Source: UBA6163 sp041753075
GTDB lineage: Bacteria; Planctomycetota; Planctomycetia; Pirellulales; Pirellulaceae
NCBI GenBank assembly: GCA_041753075.1
Contig: JBGSVE010000054.1
Location: forward strand, 43,763-107,762
Direction of reading: 5' to 3'
DNA length: 64,000 nt
Below the pieces are notes generated by a model. The model saw nothing but the letters and a program-made list of their open reading frames with translations, had not been told where the DNA came from and ran no database searches. Made by a program: the position numbers and the translations under genes. The first letter of the stretch is position 1; each line of letters starts with the position of its first letter. Of this stretch, positions 47,731-55,782 are shown one piece after another.

Positions 47731-48320
47731 GAACAATCGATCCGTTCGACCTCACTCCGCTATCGATTCACCGTGGCCAAGCGGCGGCCGCGGCGCTGGG
47801 GCGATACGTTTTGGCCTGGATCGCGTTAGTCGGAATCATCGCCGGAATCTGCATTTTTCGTTGGAATGACCGCCAACGACAACAGATCGATGTGATCGAA
47901 TTGATGAGCCAAGCGATCCCGATCCGCGATCAACGATTCGAGGCGCTGCGGTTGCAGCGCGACAACGATTTGCTAAGGCGCTGCGTAGACTCCGTCGCGA
48001 CAGCGCGACCGCAAGACTCACTTTTACAATGCTTCGCGGCGATCATCGAAAGTACGTCGGTTGCTGGACTGAGACCAACCGAATTGCATTTGCAACTGCC
48101 ACACGAAGTGACGAGCGGTGATGCAGCATCAAACATCAGCTCGGGGATCGTAAAATTGACGGTTGAAGTCGGCGGCGAGACCGAGTCGTTTCGCGCCCAC
48201 GAATCGCTCACCGCCGAAGCACGATTGGGCGCTGCAAAGACGTTGACGATCTCGCAAGTTGGCCAATCGACGCGAGTTGAATTGGCGGCCGTTCCGCGAG
48301 CCGAAGTGGTGCTGCCATGA
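47727..48320 (+). CDS. PilN-like inner-membrane protein
   Basis: 197 residues. It starts at 47727, overlapping the PilM-like stop as ATGA, with AGGAG 10 bp upstream; an ATG at 47703 is the alternative. The N-terminal cytoplasmic peptide MRTIDPFDLTPLS is in the place of the PilM-binding motif. One membrane helix follows (ALGRYVLAWIALVGIIAGIC), then a coiled-coil stretch (RDQRFEALRLQRDNDLLRR) and a periplasmic alpha/beta domain. This is the standard PilN/GspL-periplasmic layout. It ends with another ATGA overlap into the PilO-like gene. Confidence 0.78.
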   Translation: MRTIDPFDLTPLSIHRGQAAAAALGRYVLAWIALVGIIAGICIFRWNDRQRQQIDVIELMSQAIPIRDQRFEALRLQRDNDLLRRCVDSVATARPQDSLLQCFAAIIESTSVAGLRPTELHLQLPHEVTSGDAASNISSGIVKLTVEVGGETESFRAHESLTAEARLGAAKTLTISQVGQSTRVELAAVPRAEVVLP

Positions 48321-48973
48321 AACGTTTTCGCGATCTGTTCGATGGTGTAGATGAGCGTCCGCAAACGCTCGCCTGGCTGCATTTGGCTTGCGGCGCGGTG
48401 TGCGTGTTGCTTGTGACAACAACCGTTTGGCTGTATCGCCAACCCAACGCAGCGCCCACCAACGAATTGGCGTTACCGATGCCGGTTGGTGAAGCGGTCG
48501 GCTTGGTAGCGTCGGCGGTCAAATGGCAAGGCGAACTTACCGTGCAGCGTGAGGCCAAGAACAATCTCAAGAACGAAGTCGCCGAGGCTATCAAGTGGTT
48601 GCCGCGTGCACATGATTGGTCAACGTCCATGGGCGATATTCAACAACTCGCTGACCAGTGTGAGGTTCTGATCGCCGCAGGCAAACCGGGCGATCACCTC
48701 TCAGGTTCGCGCATTGAAACCAACCATGCGACGGTACAACTTGAGGGTTCGTACCACGCCGTGTGTCGTTTTCTCGCCGGGCTAACGCGTCTTGAGCGTC
48801 CGATCTGGGCAAGCGAATTGACCATGCGAACCAATGCGGCCGAGGAGACGTTGTCAGTGGTCGCAAGCTTGCGAATTCCGGCGGCGGGCCAGCGGTCGCC
48901 AGCCGCCTATCTGTACGAACAGCGCCAGCGTGATTCGCTTGTCGTGGCATTGGGGAGTGAGATCGATGAGTAG
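48317..48973 (+). CDS. PilO-like inner-membrane protein
   Basis: 218 residues: short cytoplasmic tail, one membrane helix (AWLHLACGAVCVLLVTTTVW), coiled coil (VQREAKNNLKNEVAEAIKWL) and a ferredoxin-like periplasmic domain containing IETNHATVQLEGSYHAVCRF, the strand-helix pattern found in PilO. It pairs with PilN in type IV pilus alignment complexes. The start overlaps the preceding stop (ATGA), and its stop overlaps the next ATG by 8 bp. Confidence 0.78.
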   Translation: MKRFRDLFDGVDERPQTLAWLHLACGAVCVLLVTTTVWLYRQPNAAPTNELALPMPVGEAVGLVASAVKWQGELTVQREAKNNLKNEVAEAIKWLPRAHDWSTSMGDIQQLADQCEVLIAAGKPGDHLSGSRIETNHATVQLEGSYHAVCRFLAGLTRLERPIWASELTMRTNAAEETLSVVASLRIPAAGQRSPAAYLYEQRQRDSLVVALGSEIDE

Positions 48974-49517
48974 CGAACAAAAACGATTGGCCGCGCGCCA
49001 GGCAACGCGGCGGTCCCGTGAACGCCGCAAGCTGGGGGCAATCGTTGTCCTGGCCTGCGTGTTGGTCGGTGTGCTCGTCGTTCAATTTCGCAGCGAGCCC
49101 GAAGAGTTCGCGATGACGAGCGAAGGGACGCGCGACGTTTCGTTGTCAAGCAACGTGACGCCAATCGTGCCCACCGTTGTCACGACGGCTTTGCCGGATG
49201 TTGCCTGGATGCCGATGTTCGGCGAACCGTTTGCGACCACCGAGTTACCAGCGCGAACCATCAACCAGATTCTCGATTTCCAGCCACGGATGTTTGACGT
49301 GATGTCGAGCGAACGGCACGCTGCGCGGCAAATCGCTGACTCTGCGCTCAGCGTGCGAGCGATCTATTCAACATCCAGTCGCGGCTCGGCGCTGGTCGAT
49401 GACCAGATCGTTCAGGCGGGCGACAGTTTGGCCGATGGACGCCAATTGGTCGCCGTCGGCCCCGCCGGTTTGCAAATCAAGAGTCCACCGTTGGTATCGA
49501 GGCACAGTGAACCTTGA
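48966..49517 (+). CDS. PilP/GspC-like protein
   Basis: 183 residues: a basic N-terminus (KRLAARQATRRSRERRK), one membrane helix, a periplasmic linker, and a C-terminal segment SALVDDQIVQAGDSLADGRQ then LVAVGPAGLQI, the HR-type beta fold of PilP and GspC that contacts the secretin. No secretin (PilQ/GspD), ATPase or prepilin follows in this operon, so those parts must lie elsewhere. The open frame upstream to 48834 lies within the PilO-like gene; the ATG at 48966 is chosen from the 8-bp overlap. Confidence 0.72.
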   Translation: MSSEQKRLAARQATRRSRERRKLGAIVVLACVLVGVLVVQFRSEPEEFAMTSEGTRDVSLSSNVTPIVPTVVTTALPDVAWMPMFGEPFATTELPARTINQILDFQPRMFDVMSSERHAARQIADSALSVRAIYSTSSRGSALVDDQIVQAGDSLADGRQLVAVGPAGLQIKSPPLVSRHSEP

Positions 49518-49530
49518 GGACGGTGAGACC

Positions 49531-49740
49531 CTATTTGGTTAGGATCAACTTCCCTTGGCGGGTTTTGCGCAGGCGGTAGATTTGGCCTTCGTTCTCGATC
49601 CAGATTTCATCGCCGCAGCGGGCCAGGGCGTCGAATTTAACGATTTTTGGTAACGAACCGGCCACTGGTTCGCGCCCGTTTCCTGATTCGGCGGGGGCGA
49701 TTTCGCCGGTCGGCGGCAGCAATTCGTCAGCGGAGGTCAT
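49531..49740 (-). CDS. hemP: Hemin uptake protein HemP
   Basis: 69 residues. The C-terminal 35 residues match HemP closely: FDALARCGDEIWIENEG, then QIYRLRKTRQGKLILTK. HemP proteins are small and are encoded with haem uptake genes under Fur control; the family has been linked to haem-receptor expression. The N-terminal half is acidic and Pro/Gly-rich and is not conserved. A Fur box lies about 75 bp upstream (49816-49830). No TonB receptor or haem transporter is in the window, so it stands alone between the PilP-like gene and the DUF1549 gene. Confidence 0.9.
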   Translation of the reverse strand: MTSADELLPPTGEIAPAESGNGREPVAGSLPKIVKFDALARCGDEIWIENEGQIYRLRKTRQGKLILTK

Positions 49741-49815
49741 TGTTTACGGGATTGTCCAGACGGTGGTTTTCGACTGGTATTGTTGTCGAAAACCAGCCCC
49801 AACGCAATCCTCTAG

Positions 49816-49830
49816 TGAGAATCATTATCA
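49816..49830. promoter_or_regulatory. Fur box
   Basis: TGAGAATCATTATCA matches the 7-1-7 Fur palindrome TGATAATnATTATCA with a single mismatch. It lies about 75 bp upstream of hemP and about 155 bp upstream of the divergent DUF1549 gene. Iron-dependent repression of hemP is the natural reading; an effect on the other gene is possible. Confidence 0.8.
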
Positions 49831-49854
49831 GCGACGATTTTCACAAATTGTCCT

Positions 49855-49883
49855 TCGACGCTCCATCGGCGCGTAAAACACTT
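49855..49883. repeat. Family C remnant
   Basis: CGACGCTCCATCGGCGCGTA followed by AAACACTT, a degenerate single copy between the Fur box and the DUF1549 gene. Confidence 0.5.
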
Positions 49884-49984
49884 CTGCTTTATGTTCACTG
49901 GATAACCAACTACGGCTATTTTAAGCGTAAGTAAAAATCAAAAATCGAATCCAAGATTCTCGCTGGCTGGGCGAATAGACAATT

Positions 49985-51655
49985 ATGTTCAAACGCATCT
50001 TCACCTTGACCGGACGCCTCGCCTTGTTGGCCGTTGTTGCGGTGATGGCGATCAGCTACTTGGCCGCCGGCTTTGACGCTGGCAATACGTCAACCCAAGC
50101 GGAAGCGACTTTTCTCGCATCCACCGTGACTACGGACTCGGGCGACTTTGCGGCAGCGGTCCAACGAATGAATGACGCTTTTGCCACCAATTGGTCCACT
50201 GCCGAAATCGAAATCGCCGATCCCGCCGATTGGTTGACCGTCGGTCGCCGCATTGCATTGGCGCTTGTCGGCACCGGGATGTCGCTGCAGGAAATCCGCG
50301 ACCTCGAGTTGTTATCCGAAGGCGAACGCATCGAGGCGTATCTCGACAAACTGTTGACCCAGTCGCGTCATCATGATTATTGGGCCGAGCGGTTCGCGCG
50401 CGTTTATGTCGGTGCTGAAGATGGTCCGTTCATCCAATTTCGTCGTCGTCGGTTTCGTTTGTGGCTCAGCGATAACTTTGCCGCCAATCGTCCCTACGAT
50501 GAACTGGTGCGAACCCTCGTGACGGCGAATGGATTGCCCACCGACCGGCCCGAAGTCAACTTTTTGACCGTCACCAACGGAACCAACGAAGAAGGCCAAC
50601 CCGATCCGATTCGTTTGGCCGCGCGAACGTCGCGTGCATTTCTTGGCCTGCGGATCGACTGCATGCAATGCCACGATGATTTTCTGGGCAACGTTTCACT
50701 CGGTGACGATGAACTTCGCACCGGAACGCAAAAAGATTTTCATTCGTTGGCCGCGTTCTATTCATCCGCTCGCTTCAACGGGTTCCAGGGAATTCGCAGC
50801 GAAGATCATCCCTATGAATACCAGTTTTTGAACACGACTGAGACGGTGACGGTGCCCACTGCGGTACCGTTTGCGACAGGCTTAGTGCCCGACGAGGGTT
50901 CGCCTCGTGAACGTTTGGCGACATGGTTGACTCATCCCGAAAACAAACAGTTCGCTCGGGCGACGGTGTGTCGAATTTGGGCACTACTGTTTGGTAAATC
51001 AGTGACGGCGGCGGTTGACAATTTGCCGCTTGACGCCGAATTGCACCCGGCAATCGACGTTCTGGCGAGCGACTTTACCGCGCATGGATACGATCTGCGT
51101 CGTTTGATTCGATTGATCGTCATGTCACGGCCGTTTCAACTTGATAGCGCCGCAGATTTTGAAGTCACTGCGGCCCATGAACAGCTGTGGTCCGTATTTC
51201 CGCTGGTGCGTTTGCGACCTGAGCAGGTTGCCGGCAGCGTCATCCAAGCGGCTCGTGTGAAAACGATTGATCGTGAGTCGTCGCTCGTCGTTCAATTGAT
51301 GAAGTTCGGTGGAGTCAATGATTTTGTCGAGCGATACGGCGACATTGGCGAGGATGAATTTGACCAAGACAGCGTCACGATCACGCAACGCCTAATCATG
51401 CTCAACGGTGAAATGGTCAGCGAGTATGGCGAGGCTAATCCGGTGTTGAATTCGTGCTCGCATATCAATATGTTCGCCAAGCAAGACAATGATGTGATTG
51501 ATTCGACGTATTTGTGCGTGCTCAATCGGTTGCCCGATGAAGAAGAGCGAGACGTATTCGCGAACCGACTTGCCAGTGCGGAAGATCGAATCTACGCGAT
51601 CGAAGATTTGTATTGGGTGTTACTCAATAGCAGCGAGTTGACTTGGAACCACTAG
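49985..51655 (+). CDS. DUF1549/DUF1553-type planctomycete protein
   Basis: 556 residues with an N-terminal membrane anchor or signal (ALLAVVAVMAISYLAAGF). DUF1549 features: YLDKLLTQSRHHDYWAERFA, RPYDELVRTLVTANG, and RIDCMQCHDDF containing CMQCH (C226, C229, H230), a haem c-type CxxCH motif. DUF1553 features follow: LATWLTHPENKQFARATVCR, HGYDLRRLIRLIVMSRPFQL and LRPEQVAGSVIQA. This is at the short end for the family, which often has an extra cytochrome c-like domain (PSCyt1) that is absent here. Function is unknown; pairing with DUF1501, as here, is the rule in this phylum. Confidence 0.93.
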   Translation: MFKRIFTLTGRLALLAVVAVMAISYLAAGFDAGNTSTQAEATFLASTVTTDSGDFAAAVQRMNDAFATNWSTAEIEIADPADWLTVGRRIALALVGTGMSLQEIRDLELLSEGERIEAYLDKLLTQSRHHDYWAERFARVYVGAEDGPFIQFRRRRFRLWLSDNFAANRPYDELVRTLVTANGLPTDRPEVNFLTVTNGTNEEGQPDPIRLAARTSRAFLGLRIDCMQCHDDFLGNVSLGDDELRTGTQKDFHSLAAFYSSARFNGFQGIRSEDHPYEYQFLNTTETVTVPTAVPFATGLVPDEGSPRERLATWLTHPENKQFARATVCRIWALLFGKSVTAAVDNLPLDAELHPAIDVLASDFTAHGYDLRRLIRLIVMSRPFQLDSAADFEVTAAHEQLWSVFPLVRLRPEQVAGSVIQAARVKTIDRESSLVVQLMKFGGVNDFVERYGDIGEDEFDQDSVTITQRLIMLNGEMVSEYGEANPVLNSCSHINMFAKQDNDVIDSTYLCVLNRLPDEEERDVFANRLASAEDRIYAIEDLYWVLLNSSELTWNH

Positions 51656-51663
51656 GAACTTTC

Positions 51664-52986
51664 ATGTTTAATCCATCACAACTTTGCAACGTAAACGATC
51701 ACCTATCGCGACGAACATTGCTTTCCGCTGCGGGCGGTGCGATGTTCCTGGGGCCGCTGGCCCAGCGATTGGCGGCGGCTGAGGCTGACCCAAAGCGGTT
51801 CGGTAATGCCAATCCGGCGCGGCCCAAGTCCGTGGTTCTGCTGTGGCTCGAGGGTGGCCCGAGTCAATTCGAAACGTTTGATCCGCATCCCGGTGGCAAG
51901 ATTGGCGGCAGCGTCAAGGCGATCAGCACGTCAGTAAAGGATATCGAATTTGCCGATACGCTGCCGCAACTTGCTGAGCAAATGCACCGCGCCGCGCTAA
52001 TTCGCAGCGTCACGGGCAAAGAAGGTGACCACGAGCGCGCCGTTTACAATATCAAGACTGGGTATCGTCCCGATCCGACGCTTGTGCATCCGTCGTTGGG
52101 TGCGATTGTTTGTCACCACGACGAAACCGGTGCGGACATTCCCCGGCATGTCTCGATCTTGCCGGGCAATTCGCCATCGCGCGGTGGCTATCTTGGTGCC
52201 CAGTACGATGCGTTTAAGATTTATGACCCGGCCAATCCCGTTCCCGATGTCGTGCCGCGCGTGGATCAATCACGCTATGACACTCGCGTCGCTGATTTAT
52301 TGAAGATTGCCGAAGCGAAATTTACTCGGCGGCGGTTGCTCGATTCCGATAGCGAGCGAACGCTGCACGCGACGACGACGCAGCGCGCATTGACAATGAT
52401 GACCAGCGCGCAACTGGAAGCGTTCGATGTCAGCAAACTGTCGGCCAGCGTGCGCGATCCGTTTGGCGATACTCCTTTTGGACGTGGATGCTTGGCAGCG
52501 GTCAATTTGATTGAAGTCGGTGTTCGCTGCGTCGAAGTGACGCTTGGTGGTTGGGATTCGCATATCAACAATCACTCCTTACAAACATCAGCGTGCCAAA
52601 AGTTTGACCCGGCGGCAGCGTCGCTGATCAAATTGTTGGACGAGCGCGGCCTGTTGGATACAACGCTCGTCGTCATTGGCGGTGAGTTTGGTCGCACACC
52701 GACACACAACGCGACCGATGGCCGCGATCATTGGCCTCACGGCTTTTCAATGATGCTTGCCGGTTGCGGAATTCGCAACGGAGCGCTGCATGGTGCAACG
52801 CCCGGCGACGCCGACTGGAATCCCGACAAGCCGGAGTCCAATGTCAGCGATCCCGTCAAAATCGCTGACGTTCACGCAACGATTATGAATGCCGTTGGCG
52901 TCGATCCGACCGAGCAATTGCAGACGCCGATTGGTCGTCCCATGTTCCTCAGCGAAGGGACGCCGATTCGTAGCGTGTTGTCATAA
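51664..52986 (+). CDS. DUF1501 domain-containing protein, Tat-exported
   Basis: 440 residues. The ATG at 51664, with AGGA upstream, lies 8 bp after the DUF1549 stop; an upstream in-frame start at 51643 overlaps it. Twin-arginine signal: HLSRRTLLSAAGGAMFLGPL. The DUF1501 fold, related to sulfatase/alkaline phosphatase, is shown by SVVLLWLEGGPSQFETFDPH, DHERAVYNIKTGY, VTLGGWDSHINNH and the late VIGGEFGRTP and GRDHWPHGFS. These Asp/His residues could bind metals. The enzymatic role is not known. It probably acts with its partner outside the cytoplasm. Confidence 0.94.
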   Translation: MFNPSQLCNVNDHLSRRTLLSAAGGAMFLGPLAQRLAAAEADPKRFGNANPARPKSVVLLWLEGGPSQFETFDPHPGGKIGGSVKAISTSVKDIEFADTLPQLAEQMHRAALIRSVTGKEGDHERAVYNIKTGYRPDPTLVHPSLGAIVCHHDETGADIPRHVSILPGNSPSRGGYLGAQYDAFKIYDPANPVPDVVPRVDQSRYDTRVADLLKIAEAKFTRRRLLDSDSERTLHATTTQRALTMMTSAQLEAFDVSKLSASVRDPFGDTPFGRGCLAAVNLIEVGVRCVEVTLGGWDSHINNHSLQTSACQKFDPAAASLIKLLDERGLLDTTLVVIGGEFGRTPTHNATDGRDHWPHGFSMMLAGCGIRNGALHGATPGDADWNPDKPESNVSDPVKIADVHATIMNAVGVDPTEQLQTPIGRPMFLSEGTPIRSVLS

Positions 52987-53005
52987 GGCATGTTGTTTTT
53001 CGGAC

Positions 53006-53860
53006 CTAACCATCAATGCCTTTGACAATGGCACCGTAGAACCCAGGCTGGCGATCGGCAAAACGATCGATCACATGGGCCCCAGGTGTGCGCTCGATGC
53101 GTTTGTTGCGTGCCTGTTGCAAATCAATCTCGACCACCAGCATTTCTTCTTGGTTGCCACTGGCACGCGCCAACTCGATTCCATCGGGACCACAAATACT
53201 GCTTTGGCCACAGTAGTGAAACCCGCGTTCGCTGCCAATTCGATTCGCCGCAACAAAAAACAAATGGTTCTCCATGCTTCGCGCAGGTGGCACGATCTCG
53301 GCGGTTCGCGATGCGGCAATCGGCCAATTGGTAGACAGCGCGATAATGTCCGCACCGGCAAGTCCCAGCACTCGCATCGGCTCGGGGAATGAACAGTCGT
53401 AACAAATCGCCAAGCCAACGCGGGCTTCACCGGCACTATGCACCGCGTAAGGGCGATTTCCACGATCGACGAAACGGTCGACGCCCAGGTGTGGCAAATG
53501 CACCTTACGATACGTGGTGATGCGTCCCGATGGACCAATCAACAGCGACGCATTGAACAATCCGTCATCGCCACCAGGCAAATCCGACGGGGCATGTTCC
53601 AAAAATCCGATCACCGCGTGCAACTTGCCATGTCGACGACAAATCGAAATCAGCGGTTCCCAAATCGGGTCGTCGATGGTGACGGCGCAAGCGGCCGCTT
53701 CGGCTCGGCTGTTGAATCCATAACCGCTCAACATGCACTCCGGCATGACAACAAGATCGACGTCGCGCGCGGCCGCTTGTGTCAACCAATGACCAACCCG
53801 CCGACCGTTCTCAGCCAGATCAGCGAACGCAACGTGGGATTGGACGCAAGACAACAACAT
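53006..53860 (-). CDS. Carbon-nitrogen hydrolase (nitrilase superfamily)
   Basis: 284 residues with the full nitrilase triad: E41 in VVMPECMLSGYG, K119 in TTYRKVHLPHLG and C153 in LAICYDCSFPE. The fold ends with RIGSERGFHYCGQSSICGPD. Such enzymes hydrolyse amides or nitriles, for example omega-amides, N-carbamoyl compounds and deaminated glutathione; the substrate is not resolved. The gene converges on the DUF1501 gene with a 19-bp gap and diverges from sthA over 62 bp, where both promoters must lie. Confidence 0.92.
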   Translation of the reverse strand: MLLSCVQSHVAFADLAENGRRVGHWLTQAAARDVDLVVMPECMLSGYGFNSRAEAAACAVTIDDPIWEPLISICRRHGKLHAVIGFLEHAPSDLPGGDDGLFNASLLIGPSGRITTYRKVHLPHLGVDRFVDRGNRPYAVHSAGEARVGLAICYDCSFPEPMRVLGLAGADIIALSTNWPIAASRTAEIVPPARSMENHLFFVAANRIGSERGFHYCGQSSICGPDGIELARASGNQEEMLVVEIDLQQARNKRIERTPGAHVIDRFADRQPGFYGAIVKGIDG

Positions 53861-53922
53861 CGTAAAACCTTTGGTGGCCCGTCGGTGAATCGAAGATTGA
53901 TCATAGCCATCGCAACCCCGTT

Positions 53923-55329
53923 ATGGACAAGCCAGTCGAAATGATTGACGAGAAATACGATTACGATCTGTTCGTCATTGGTACAGGACCGGGCGGCGAA
54001 GGCGCGGCAATGCAAGCGACCAAGGGCGATATGCGAGTTGCCTGTGCGGAAAGCTATACCCAGATTGGCGGCAGTTGCACGCACCGTGGCACGATCCCCA
54101 GCAAGGCGCTGCGCTACACGATCACCAACACCGTCAAATTTTTGACGAATCCAATCGTGCAATCGATGGGCATTCACTTCAGCCCCACGATGGACCAATT
54201 GCGCAAAGGTAGCCAGACGATCATCAATCGCCAGGTCACCATGCGTCAATCGTTTTACGACCGCAACAACGTCCCCATATTTCATGGCACAGCACGTTTT
54301 GTCGACGATCATACCGTTGTCGTTGATGGCCAAAAACATACATCGCAATTCTTCGTCCTCGCGCCCGGAACGCGCCCGTTTCGACCGCCGGGCGTCGATT
54401 TCAATCATCCGCGAATCTTTGACAGCGATACGATTCTCAGTTTGATAGAAAAGCCAACGGCCATGACCGTATATGGTGCCGGTGTGATTGGCACCGAGTA
54501 CGCCTCGATGTTTCGCAATCTAGGTTGCAAAGTCAACTTGGTGAATACGCGAGACAAGTTGTTGGAGTTTCTCGACGACGAGATTATCGATGCGCTTTCT
54601 TATCATTTGCGTGACCAAGGCGTTGTGATTCGCCATAATGAGGAAATGGAAAGTATCGAGGGCGTCAGTGATGGCGTGATCTTGACGCTCAAGAGCGGTA
54701 AGAAAATTAAAACCGATATTTTACTGTGGGCCAACGGTCGCTCCGGGAACACCGAGAACCTCGGGCTGGAAAACGTGGGGCTAGAGGCCAACAACCGTGG
54801 CCATCTTGTCGTTGACGAACACTATCAAACGGCCAAGCCGCATATCTACGCCGTCGGTGACGTGATTGGTTATCCATCGCTGGCCAGCGCTGCGTATACA
54901 CAAGGCCGCACCGCCGCGATGCAGTTGCTTGGCGAGACGACCGAGAATCTTCGCAACCATTATATTCCAACGGGAATCTATACGAGTCCCGAAATTAGCT
55001 CGGTCGGCAAGACGGAGCGTGAATTGACTGCCGCCAAGATTCCCTACGAAGTTGGCCAGAGTCAATTTCGCAGTTTGGCCCGCGCGCAGATTACCGGCTC
55101 GACCGTCGGGATGCTAAAGCTGCTGTTTCACCGCGAGACGCTGGAGATTCTCGGTGTCCACTGCTTCGGTGCCAACGCCTCGGAAATCGTACACATTGGC
55201 CAAGCGATCATGGTGCAACCAGGATCGCAAAATACACTCAAGTATTTTATTGAGACAACCTTTAATTATCCCACAATGGCCGAAGCGTATCGTGTCGCGG
55301 CGCTGAACGGATATAATCGTTTGTTTTAG
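53923..55329 (+). CDS. sthA: Soluble pyridine nucleotide transhydrogenase
   Basis: 468 residues of the flavoprotein disulfide reductase family. FAD motif DLFVIGTGPGGEGAAMQA, then GGSCTHRGTIPSKALR. In that stretch C52 is kept but the second redox cysteine is Thr (position 57), as in SthA rather than lipoamide dehydrogenase. The NAD(P) motif is VYGAGVIGTEYASMFRNLG, and the second FAD motif is IYAVGDVIGYPSLAS. SthA re-oxidises NADPH with NAD+ to balance the two pools in the cytoplasm. The start could be the ATG at 53923 or 53941. A strong palindromic element lies 20 bp after the stop. Confidence 0.95.
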   Translation: MDKPVEMIDEKYDYDLFVIGTGPGGEGAAMQATKGDMRVACAESYTQIGGSCTHRGTIPSKALRYTITNTVKFLTNPIVQSMGIHFSPTMDQLRKGSQTIINRQVTMRQSFYDRNNVPIFHGTARFVDDHTVVVDGQKHTSQFFVLAPGTRPFRPPGVDFNHPRIFDSDTILSLIEKPTAMTVYGAGVIGTEYASMFRNLGCKVNLVNTRDKLLEFLDDEIIDALSYHLRDQGVVIRHNEEMESIEGVSDGVILTLKSGKKIKTDILLWANGRSGNTENLGLENVGLEANNRGHLVVDEHYQTAKPHIYAVGDVIGYPSLASAAYTQGRTAAMQLLGETTENLRNHYIPTGIYTSPEISSVGKTERELTAAKIPYEVGQSQFRSLARAQITGSTVGMLKLLFHRETLEILGVHCFGANASEIVHIGQAIMVQPGSQNTLKYFIETTFNYPTMAEAYRVAALNGYNRLF

Positions 55330-55348
55330 CTGGACAGCGTTAAGTTCA

Positions 55349-55409
55349 GTGAGCGAACGGGCGCAAGCCCTCCGGTTTCGCGGCACCGGACGGCTTTCGC
55401 CGTTCCGCT
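55349..55409. repeat. Family E inverted repeat, terminator-like
   Basis: Arms GCGAACGGGCGCAAGCCCTC and GGACGGCTTTCGCCGTTCCGC flank CGGTTTCGCGGCACC just after sthA. It could form a long GC-rich hairpin without a T-tract. Related AGCGCAAGCCCAC-like sequence lies at 55772, near the prepilin 3' end. Confidence 0.75.
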
Positions 55410-55531
55410 AAAACGGCAACTTATTGTCGCGCGGCTCCTTACCGAATGGACACCCAAGAACACCGGACAATTCGCGCGGGCGGTGACATGCGGACGACTC
55501 CTTTGAATTTCTGCTTAAAGAAGCGGCGAAT

Positions 55532-55723
55532 TTGACCAAGCAGGATGTCAATGCCATCGATATTCAATTGGCCAAGTCGGTTCAATCCAATGCAAAAGAA
55601 GCAGCAGAACAATTGAGAAAACTGTGGTACGTATCGTTGGTCACGCGCCAGAAAATAGAAACGGCCATTGCTGCCGGGCGAGCATTGAAAAGCCAATCGG
55701 CCCGCAAACTAACGACGAAATAG
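55532..55723 (+). CDS. Possible small helical protein, no ATG start
   Basis: An open frame from 55487 to 55723, in a stretch between convergent genes. From a TTG at 55532 it encodes 63 residues, rich in Ala, Gln, Lys and Glu (IQLAKSVQSNAKEAAEQLRK), predicted helical. The in-frame residues before the TTG also look coding (SFEFLLKEAANLTKQ), so it may be the remnant of a longer gene that has lost its start. Only a weak purine-rich site precedes the TTG. I do not recognise it. Confidence 0.35.
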   Translation: MTKQDVNAIDIQLAKSVQSNAKEAAEQLRKLWYVSLVTRQKIETAIAAGRALKSQSARKLTTK

Positions 55724-55782
55724 AACATGCGCACGTGCGAAATAAGTGCTAGAGATTTTTGAACAGCTCAGCGCAAGCCCAC

